Positions 56,071 through 64,000 of a stretch of 64,000 bases of DNA are shown here, one piece after another. The DNA lies in contig OZ234499.1 in NCBI GenBank assembly GCA_965153455.1, forward strand, positions 7,264,515 through 7,328,514. Reading direction: 5' to 3'. The notes beneath the pieces were generated by a model. The model worked only from the letters and a program-made list of their open reading frames with translations. It searched no databases and had not been told where the DNA came from. This DNA is from Sphagnum compactum (Eukaryota; Bryophyta; Sphagnopsida; Sphagnales). The first letter of the stretch is position 1; every line of letters begins with the position of its first letter. A program made the translations under genes and the position numbers.

Positions 56071-56256
56071 GATGATGAGCAAGGTGATCAAGAGCAAGAT
56101 TTACGAAAAGAAGAAAACTGCCATCACCACCCTAGAACCAAGGAATTGGTAATTTATGGTAGGAAGATGATGAACAAGGTGATCAAGAGCAAGATTTACC
56201 AAAAGAAGAAGACTGCCATCACCACCCTAGAACCAAGGAATTGGTAATTTTATGGT
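56071..56256. repeat. Tandem duplication, period 95 bp
   Basis: Two nearly identical copies start GATGATGAGCAAGGTGATCA (56071) and GATGATGAACAAGGTGATCA (56166). A third partial word lies at 56041. Open on the plus strand in one frame, but without homology. Confidence 0.85.
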
Positions 56257-56259
56257 TTG

Positions 56260-58490
56260 TGTCGTGACAACAACCTTTTGTATGTCTTTTGGATTTTGGC
56301 TTTTTGTGCTGCAATATAGTAAAGATTTGTAAAAATCAAAGCATGTGCACTTGTTGGCAAACATGGTGTAGTAGTGGGGGACGAGCATATGGTGGAAATA
56401 GCACGAGATGTTTAGTTACAAAATGATACTTGAAAATAAGATGAGACACATTGAGCAACAACCTATACACATTCAATGTCACTAAAGTTGGTGGAATGTG
56501 AATTGCATGAAGTGTTGAGTTTGATATTCACAGTTGAAAGTATGGTGAGAAAAGTTACAAAACAGGTTGTACATATTCATTGAATATTCAAGTCTGTTTT
56601 TTTTGGTCATGTAGGGTGTGAACATTGGTGCAACTCCACATGATTTGAAGGCAAAGCACCAAGGGTGTTCAAGGCATGATTTAGTAGTGCTAGATTTTGG
56701 GGTTGACACAGTTAATTTTAAGCTTGAGCAATGAACAAATTTTGAATGCATTTAACTTCGTGGCCAAACATTGCTTTATGTAGTACCCCAAAACCCAAGA
56801 AATTGATTCTTAAAATGCAAATCTTTTGGAGATTCATACTAAGTTGGATTTTTACAAGTTTTGAGGTGTTGGATCTAGTGTTTTGTTTTCCCCAATTTGG
56901 CGATCATCCATGTAAATACTTAACCAAATTTGGCAATATTCAAAATCTGAAAGTGAAAGTAGAGCAATCTTATGCACACTTTCACGTTTAGTTTCGTAGT
57001 GACAATTTTGATCAAATGTTTTTTTGGAGAAAAATTGGGAATTTTGTGATAGAATATTTCTTTTAATTTTTTTTTAAAAAAAATGACAAATATTCATCAC
57101 AAAAACAATCAGCGGTTGCAGGAATGCAAAGGGAAAAGGTGAGAGTTCTCAAGGGTGTGGCATTATTATTTGTGTGCCTTAGAGAACCTTTTATGTATGC
57201 ACCATTGTAAATGGCAAGTGCAAATAACTGAACCCATAAGCGGAGCCTACGTCTTGTGCCACTCACTCCTAAAGACCGCACAGAAATTTCCCAGTGTATT
57301 TGGAGTATACATTTTGTAGCATAATTTAGTGTTCACAAAGAGCCTAAACTTTTCATTTGAGGAGCAAGCATTACAATTTCAAAATGTTCGTGTCTTTTGT
57401 TGTAAGTTTCTTTATATGTAGAGAGTTCCTTCCCTTTCATTTTGCCTTCTTTCTGCTGTAGTGTTTATGTTGAGTAAAGCTCTAGGGCAATGGTATTACT
57501 GGAGTCGAGCTCATGCTTCACAATCGCCTCAATCGGGCCCTTATTTTGGTAACGCCCTTGCCCTCAGGCTTTACCCTACACTTGTGAATCGCAGTGCCAT
57601 CAACCTTTTTTTAAAATTTAAAATTTATATTTTTCCCGGAAGTGTATTATTGTAAGCCTTCAGTTGAAATTTACCAAATGAAGATGAGTTTGCATAATTG
57701 ACAATCCCCACTTGTGTTGGAATTGGGAACGTTTTATTAAATCTGAGTATGAAATGCTACAACTCAGCATTTAATGCACAAATTCGGAGACTAATTACAA
57801 TATCGTGGCTGTACAGTTAGGAGCAATGAAAATGTATGTAGTAAGTAGCAGTGGAAGCGCTCAGGAAAAAGGAAAGACAGGATGAAACTCAGTTTAGCAC
57901 CAAAATTGACCGTTTTCTGAGTTTCATCCCCCATTGAATGCTAACGTACTCTTTTTGCAGGTTTTTTTAAAAATCGCACCCTGTGTATGATGACCAAACT
58001 CAGGGTTCTGGTGCTGTGTTTTTCTTACTTTACGGATAACTCTAATGTTTTCTCTTTGTGGAGAGAGGATTGGAGAAGCAGTGAGGACTGATGTGCATAA
58101 AAGCTTGAGTGTGTACTGTGCTGAAGCAAATATTTGGTGAATCATGAGAGTCTGCTGTGTGCTGGGTTATAGGCTCAGGCATAGTTGCAGGCGGAGGAGA
58201 GATGGAGTGGCAGAGGAAGGAGCATCTGGGAACTCCTGGTGTATTACAACTTAGCCGGACTTTTGTGTTTTCTTTGGGTGCTAAGTATGAAGGATATTGC
58301 ATTCTGGGTTTATGGTGTGGGAGTACAATTGTAATGTAAACCTGGTTGATCAATGCTGAAAATGAGAGATGGGTGTCAGTTGAATGAGTTCTTTTGCGTT
58401 GTTGCAGCTCCTGTATCTGATGGTCATATCTCAAATCTGGCTGTAACAACATTCGAGTAGGTGGCATGTGAACTCCTTTGTGCCTGCATT
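56260..58490. other. Intergenic, no gene assigned
   Basis: AT-rich to about 57400, then mixed composition. Short open frames (57461-57655, 58042-58497 minus, 58157-58339) lack motifs. A phrase GCTTTACCCTACAC occurs here near 57580 and also near 5789, suggesting a shared dispersed repeat. Confidence 0.4.
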
Positions 58491-58499
58491 GCAACAAAT

Positions 58500-58830
58500 C
58501 ACCCTGAAACTGTCAGGATTCATACCTTCTTCTCTCATTTGTAATTTGGAAAAGCTCCATGTCATCTCACATTGCCCAGCCTTGATGTATGTTGCAAAGC
58601 CTTAGAGAACCAAATATAAATAGGAACCTGTCAAGACTCATGCCGCCTTCTCTATTTTTTGGAAAGGATCCAGCTCTCACATTGCTCAGCCCTTGCTTGT
58701 GCTTGCAAGAACATTGCACCTGTATTGCAACAAAAAACGCTGAAACCGTGATTATTCACGCCTTCTTCTCTGATCTGCAATTTGGAAAAGCTCCATTTCA
58801 TCTCACATTGTCCAGCCTCAGAACTAAGCT
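58500..58830. repeat. Three diverged direct copies of a ~110-bp unit
   Basis: GAAACTGTCAGGATTCATAC..TTTGGAAAAGCTCCAT..TCTCACATTGCCCAGCC near 58506-58580 recurs, altered, near 58628-58692 and 58740-58817. Between copies the word GCACCTGTATTGCAACAA appears (58716, and similar near 58482). No clear coding function, although a plus frame stays open across two copies. Confidence 0.7.
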
Positions 58831-58962
58831 GTCTCCTCCATATCCAAGAAATCTTTTCTACTCTCTCCCTGCATCAACAATGGAAATTGTGGCTGCAAAC
58901 CATCGAACTTCTTTGATCTTTGCAGGTTTTTCGTTTGTTGTAAGTAATTGCCTGCTTAGCAG

Positions 58963-59111
58963 ACGGATACAACAGCTTGTATGGAGAAGAACCTTCGGTT
59001 TCTCTCTACGACGATGGCAAAGGATCTGAAAAAGGACTTTTGCTGACGTCTCTATATGCTTTCGCGTCGCTTCTAGATTTTGCAGAGGGGAGCTACAACG
59101 TAGTAATACAG
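58963..59111 (+). other. Candidate exon of an unidentified gene
   Basis: Bounded by acceptor GCTTAGCAG and donor ATACAG/GTGAGA. It encodes a protein-like segment YNSLYGEEPSVSLYDDGKGS then LLLTSLYAFASLLDFAEGSY. An ATG-headed stretch 58880-58925 would join in frame through an intron of only 37 nt, shorter than plant introns normally are. No downstream exon is identified. It may be part of an old or lineage-specific gene. Confidence 0.3.
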
Positions 59112-59145
59112 GTGAGAGCTAACCAGGAACTGTGGCCGCTTGCTT

Positions 59146-59285
59146 CAAGAGCTTCACACGAGCTTCAACAGCAAGCGGGTGCTTCTTCATGCTTGCAATT
59201 GCTTCAAGTAATCACAAGAGCTTCACAAGAGCTTCAACTGCAAGCCGGGTGCTTCTTGCTTGCAATTGCTTCAAGTATTCACAAA
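59146..59285. repeat. Tandem duplication, about 68 bp unit
   Basis: CAAGAGCTTCACACGAGCTTCAACAGCAAGC..GGGTGCTTCTT..GCTTGCAATTGCTTCAAGTA occurs at about 59147-59212 and again at about 59215-59277 with small changes. Short CTTCA words repeat inside each unit. Confidence 0.8.
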
Positions 59286-59599
59286 GAAGCTGAATAGAAT
59301 GAAAGAACTCTGAAGATTGTGAATGATGCTCAATTGAAGAAGAAGCCTGGTGGTTTGGAAAGTTTTTGCATCCTGCCTCCCGGTGCACATTGAAAGCTTG
59401 ATGGTTTAAAGGTATGCAGACATCTTGGCCGTTTTGCGTGCGCCATAAATGAAATGCATGATGATGCTCTTCAATGTGCACAACGACCATGATGTATGCA
59501 ATCCTTCCAACTCTTTCTTCAAAGCCTGCCTGCCCGATCCACACTTGAAGAAGAAGTTCATCATCATCCTGCAGTAAATATGCACATCATACATTACGC

Positions 59600-60519
59600 A
59601 AATCTCTCTCTTCGCTCTCATCATTTCCTGTTTGAATCTGCAGCAACGGACCTTTGCATTCAAAGGCCGCCGTCATCCGCGGCGGACTATGCGAGCCTGT
59701 CGTCTTCTGCAGTCGGACGGACACACGATCGGAGACCAGCCAGCGATCCGGCGAAGCGAGAGTAGCGAGCGCGTGCCGTTTGGAGTTTGGACCCTCGTCC
59801 TCTCCTTCTCTTCCGCCTCCTCCCCGGTCATTCACCGAAAGCGTCTCACTAGGTACTACCTCCGTCATCGGTAAAACTCTGCTATCACCTGCATCCTGTC
59901 ACGGCCCTGTGCGTCCCTGGCCAGGGTTGCCAGAGAGCCGGCCTTCCAATTCGTATATCTTTCACTCATCCTCCATCGTCACATGCGGCCTCATTGCTCC
60001 CACTCCATGTGTCAGATCCCGCCGCTGCGCTCTGCGTTTTTTCTGTGTCTCTCGTTCTGGCTTGCAGACAAAGCATTTCACTACTCCTTATCCATTCCTC
60101 TTTGTGTCTGGAGTGTCAGTCTGGAGCTGGAGAGAACTGGCTACTTTACTTGTCATTTCTTTTTTTTTCCTTTCTTGTCGTTTCTAGTCGACAGCAAGTT
60201 AACCTGTTTGTTTCGTAGTTGCTCTCCAGGTTCGCCGTTAGTCAGTTCAGATTAGCGGCTCGGTAGTCTTCCTTCATCAGGAGTGCTCATTGCTCTCCTA
60301 CTCACGTCGGTCTTGCCACGGTCTTTGATAGTTTTGTTCACTGATACTCTCCTTTCCAAGAGTTTTCTCCAGGAAGAATAGCTTTCTTTTTTGCTTCTGA
60401 ATTTGTTGTTTTCTCTTCTTCCACTGCTGTAACGTCCATAGTATACATGCATTGTTGGGAGCTCCTCTTCTTTTCCTTCATTAGCATGTCTTCTGCTTCT
60501 TCTTTGGAATGCAAGAACG
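59600..60519 (+). promoter_or_regulatory. GC-richer region: probable promoter/leader of TOG gene
   Basis: Base composition rises sharply relative to flanks. Chance open frames in five registers reflect loss of stop codons in this composition. No definite TATA box. The transcript start probably lies in or near this block. Confidence 0.35.
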
Positions 60520-60702
60520 TTGAATCGTGTCTTCAGGCGTAGCGTAGCATCTGTCTACCTATTCCTTTGTATCCAACAGCGGGAAGGGGGATCTAGAAAG
60601 GGAAGAGGGGCCTCGCATGTCACAACAGACGTTGCTCAGAAACGTGCTTTGGCCCGGACAGAAGAGGAGAGCAGGAGTAACAACGGCTGCAAGAAAGCGT
60701 AA
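60520..60702 (+). other. Upstream ORF overlapping the TOG gene start (TAATG)
   Basis: A 60-codon frame (ATG 60520) ends in TAA at 60700-60702, and the main ATG starts at 60702. If the transcript starts upstream of 60520, ribosomes would meet this uORF first. The encoded peptide has no known motif. Confidence 0.45.
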
Positions 60703-62871
60703 TGAAAGTCATGTTGTCAAGTTCGAGTGGCGAAGCCGTGGAGGTGAGCCGCAGGGATACCAACGGCCATGTACAGCCGCCGCCACCGCGTGATCCTAGT
60801 CCCTTCCAAGAATCCAATGCCGAAAGTGAGGTTCCATCCGAGCCTGGATCCGCAGAAATCGAGTATGTTGTGTCAGAAGATCTCAAGGATTTAGCGGACG
60901 CAGATGTGCAACTGACGGTAAGTATTACGGCCTCTTACTTGGGAGACCGTATTACAGCAGCGGTGAATAGCATGGGTACACCATGGTTTTGTAAGAGTAT
61001 GTCCCTCCTGTTTCTGTGAGTTTTCCAAGCGATGGGTCGCCTCTTCTGTTCAAGTAGATGATGTTGCTACTTTGGACTTCTTGAGTGTGCTTACACTACT
61101 AGCCTTATTATTATGTCTGGTTGGGCATGTGCAGACGTTGTTGGAAAGATTAGATTCGAAGGAGTGGCTTGTGGTCTGTGAGGCATTGACCCATACCCGG
61201 CAGCTTTCAATCTTTCATTCGGAGTTGTTGGTCCCTATTCTGTAAGTTCACATCATGCAGACTCTAAATGTAGGTCATCCAGGGCGCAAGTAAGGAGAGA
61301 CATGTCTTCTAGCATACGGAGCACACAATTCCTTGCATCAAATGCAATACAACTTGAAGTCTAGTATTGCATTTGACGAAAAAAAGCTGCAGTACAAGTT
61401 GTAGTTGCAGCTTTTCTGTCAAAACTATGCTGTGTAAGGTTCTAAAGAGTGCTAACTTGAGTGGTAAGCTCTTATAGTTCAGTGCTCATGCTTGTTCGTC
61501 TCACCAAGGTTGCTTTTAAATACCCTCTGATCTGGTTGCACTTCAAACAGAGATGCAGTAGTGGCTTTGGTTATCAAGTCTGTGAAAAACCCAAGAAGTG
61601 CTTTGTGCAAGACAGCACTCATGACATCAAAAGACATGTTCAAGGCCTACCAAGATCAGCTCCTTGATTTGTTGGATCCACTGGTAAAGAACTGCAGTTC
61701 TCTTTAGACTGTCTAGCTGCATGTGCTCAAGTTCTCTGCCAATAGGGCTCCATATCACCAGGATTCTTTCCATTTTGTAACAGTAGTAGCCAATACTTGT
61801 AGAGCAAAAACTGGTATTATTACCATTTTTTGTGTTACTGGCTGCAAGTTGTTACTGTGCAATTTGTTATCTTCTGTATGGGGTGGCCTCCTCTTGTACT
61901 TCGTTCTTGGAGAATTAGCTCCTATTCTTCAGCTTTTCTCAGATTCAGCGCTTTTTCTACTCTGTCCAACAGATGTAATACTACTTGACAATGTTTCCAA
62001 GCAATCCACACTAAAGATTTACTTCATTGTGGAAATCTGAAAATGGGTTGTGTTTCTTTGCAGTTGCTTCAGCTTCTGTTGAAGGCATCCCAGGACAAGC
62101 GTTTTGTGTGTGAAGAAGCAGAAAGAACTCTCATAGGCATGACAACATCCATTTCTCCTCAACCCATGTTGCAGAAATTGCAGCCTTATGTCAGTCACCG
62201 TAACCCACGAGTGCGTGCTAAGGCAGCACAGTGTGTGTATAAGTCTGTGTCAAGGATGGTATGTCCCTTTTACATGTCTGTCAGTTTGCAATAATTGCTG
62301 GGAATTTTTGTTGCTCTACCCAAAAGTCAAAACCCAGTTGGTGTATGCCATAAGTTTTCTGTGCTCCTTTGAGGCAGGACTTTTATTCTCAACATTCCTT
62401 TGGCATTCGCCTCCCGTGTCATCAGCTGACAACATATCTGTGGAAACTCTCTTTGTTGTCCAGTTGATGAGTTGAGCAATACCTTTAACCGATCTGCTTC
62501 CAGAATTTGGTGTCTGAGTCACGCATTATATCCATGCATCAGAGTTATTATCATGCTGCAAAAATTCAAATGTTGTAATGTTTCCTCAGGGAGTTGATGG
62601 AATCAAGCAGTATGGAATGGAGCTACTCATTCAACTTGCAGCTGCACAATTGAATGACAGGCTACCAGAAGCACGTGAAGTTGCTCGAAAGCTTGTAGTA
62701 GACCTGTGCACAGCATACCACAAATGTCCTCCTGATGCCCAGTCAATGACAGACTTTGAAGCTGCTGAGTTGGACTTCAAGCAGCAAGACCCATGGGAAC
62801 AGTTCTGCCTCAGCAAACTCTCGCCCATCATGGCACAAGCTGTGCTTCGAGTCACATGTATTGCTACTTGA
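60702..62871 (+). CDS. TOG/armadillo-repeat protein (CLASP-N/TOGARAM-like, plant ARM superfamily)
   Basis: Five exons: 60702-60917, 61135-61241, 61551-61683, 62064-62258 and 62590-62871. Every junction is GT-AG and phase-consistent, giving 310 residues. The first exon is a non-conserved, Pro/Ser/Glu-rich leader. Exons 2-5 form one TOG-like HEAT array: LERLDSKEWLVVCEAL, HSELLVPIL, VIKSVKNPRSALCKTALMTS, LLQLLLKASQDKRFVCEEAE, VSHRNPRVRAKAAQCV, and LLIQLAAAQLNDRLPEAREV. These match the plant armadillo proteins similar to Arabidopsis At4g15830, which resemble the TOG domains of CLASP/crescerin and are expected to bind tubulin; that function is inferred from the fold. The product ends shortly after WEQFCLSKLSPIMAQ, as in homologues of about 300 residues. 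Introns are 217, 309, 380 and 331 nt. Confidence 0.93.
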
Positions 62872-63140
62872 GAAGAAAATACACAAGGCTGCTCATGGCA
62901 ACGCACACTGTCATATATACCAGAAGGTCAACATTGAGAAAGAGGAAACACAGTTTGTGCACTGGAAAATTCTTGTTTCTGTTTTAGCAGTCTAGCATTG
63001 TATATTCTTCCATATTGCATTTTGCAGTCTTGATATTTGATATGCATAAAACATTTGTAAGATTCAGACAAGTTCAGGTTGAACACCCAAAAGAGCTCTT
63101 TGGTCCACAAATCTCAGGCAAGCTATCCCTGGGAAAGATA
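62872..63140 (+). other. 3' untranslated region of TOG gene and following spacer
   Basis: No further coding homology. The sequence becomes AT-rich; possible polyadenylation words are present near 63040-63060 but not distinctive. Confidence 0.4.
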
Positions 63141-63306
63141 AGAGTCTCATTTGCATGTACTAGCAGAGTACAAATGTAGTACTTTGTGAGTCTCATTGCA
63201 AGTAGCAGCAGAGTACTACTCTGAGAGTGTCATTCCAGGTAGCAGCAGAGTATGCAAATATAATACACTGAGAGTTGCAATGCAAGTAAGTTAGCAGTAG
63301 GGTATG
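63141..63306. repeat. Degenerate direct repeat, about 50 bp unit
   Basis: GTCTCATTGCAAGTAGCAGC followed by AGAGTAC recurs three to four times (near 63142, 63190, 63225 and 63271) with substitutions. Confidence 0.7.
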
Positions 63307-63309
63307 TAA

Positions 63310-64000
63310 CACATGCTTGTGATGCTGCTTTCTCATAAAGATTTCCAGGACTAAAAAAATGGTCTGTAAATGTTTTGAGTTTTGAATTTCCATTGCAATG
63401 TTTCTGTTCTTCCCTGGGAAATTCTTTGCATATAATTCACATACTAACCTGTGAAGAGTTGCAACTCGCCGATCTTGGCATGAGAAGATCTAACTGTTAG
63501 ATGTTAGTATTACAGCATTCATTGGATAATTTTTTTTCAAAACTCTTTTTTTTTTGCTGCTTGGAATATTTCATCCATTAAATCTCCTGCTACATATGTA
63601 TTTTAAAATAAATGTGGTGGGTCACTGGGTAGATTGGCTTAAATCCATACCTCAATCATTGCTATTTAATACACTCCTTCAAAAAATTATTTTTCAATAA
63701 TCAAATGAATTTGTGCATTTACTACATATCTGATCTACATGACATATATCAATTCCATTTGATAATATAACAAATTTTTTGGTGCATTTTAGCTTTGATG
63801 GAATTAGAGCTATATTTGTATAATATGTTGGGTGAGAGAGTCTAGTTTAGTCCATGACGATACTTTTTTTCATGAGAGAATTCACCAATAGTTAAATGAG
63901 AAGAGCAAATGATTGTGTGTGGAACCCATGCACTAATGAGCAATGGCTTGTACCTTCAATATTGATTGCGGTCTGATCAAATAGGATTTAACACCTAAGG
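63310..64000. other. AT-rich intergenic end of window
   Basis: No gene, RNA or repeat recognised. Confidence 0.5.

Noticed and set aside
59654-60187. 177-codon ORF in the GC-richer region before the TOG gene
   Set aside because: Several overlapping frames are open here because stop codons are rare in this composition; no homology or consistent splice structure.

Overview
This is a stretch of nuclear genome from a land plant. The genes are split by spliceosomal introns, and their best matches are plant families: a NudC/BOBBER co-chaperone, a plant-type TOG/armadillo protein, the B12 subunit of mitochondrial complex I, and a plant-only CLVC-motif protein. They sit in AT-rich DNA full of decayed transposons. 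Remnants of an RSPH14-like (radial spoke) armadillo gene suggest a lineage with flagellated sperm. Together with the retroelement, hAT and NB-LRR types, this makes me lean to a bryophyte (moss-like) or another seedless plant. That placement is inference. There are no bacterial-style operons, tRNAs, rRNAs or CRISPR arrays.

Layout. 0-16 kb is a graveyard: an RT retroelement tail (minus strand), a broken NB-ARC/LRR resistance gene with about 26 LRR units of 72 bp, satellite-like repeats, and a pair of inverted ~1.05 kb copies of an RSPH14-like gene fragment that flank a second, broken RT retroelement. 16.06-16.28 kb is a small intact gene for complex I subunit B12/NDUFB3, apparently with an intron in its 3' UTR. 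18.3-20.8 kb is a dead hAT transposase (minus). 25.8-28.5 kb is a six-exon HAD-superfamily IB phosphatase gene (minus); its second intron appears to be GC-AG and it has a 40-nt exon. 30.3-31.4 kb is a third fragment of the same RT family (minus). 33.3-35.0 kb has a tandem repeat and a ~0.9 kb foldback-type element with arms of about 220 bp.

37.5-42.0 kb is a four-exon gene (plus) for an 845-residue plant protein with a C-terminal CLVC...LVQHS...LGWD domain. It converges on a NudC gene (minus, 44.6-47.1 kb) whose first exon is unusually long and glutamate-rich. 48.45-53.1 kb is a decayed Ty1/copia element with LTRs, primer-binding site, gag, CCHC knuckle, integrase, RT (YVDD) and polypurine tract still visible. 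53-59 kb is degenerate: coding-like scraps, an array of imperfect hairpins built on the word GGTCTTG, and short tandem duplications. 60.7-62.9 kb is a five-exon TOG/ARM-repeat gene (plus) preceded by a uORF whose stop overlaps the start codon (TAATG).

The exon models for the HAD, CLVC, NudC and TOG genes come from reading splice sites by eye. In each, all exon phases add up to a multiple of three, which is good internal support, but no transcript evidence was available. The intact genes are ordinary housekeeping genes that do not form a pathway. I found no convincing new multi-gene system. The most interesting signals are structural: the inverted pseudogene pair, the hairpin array, the foldback element, the GC-AG intron, the glutamate-rich NudC and the uORF/start overlap.
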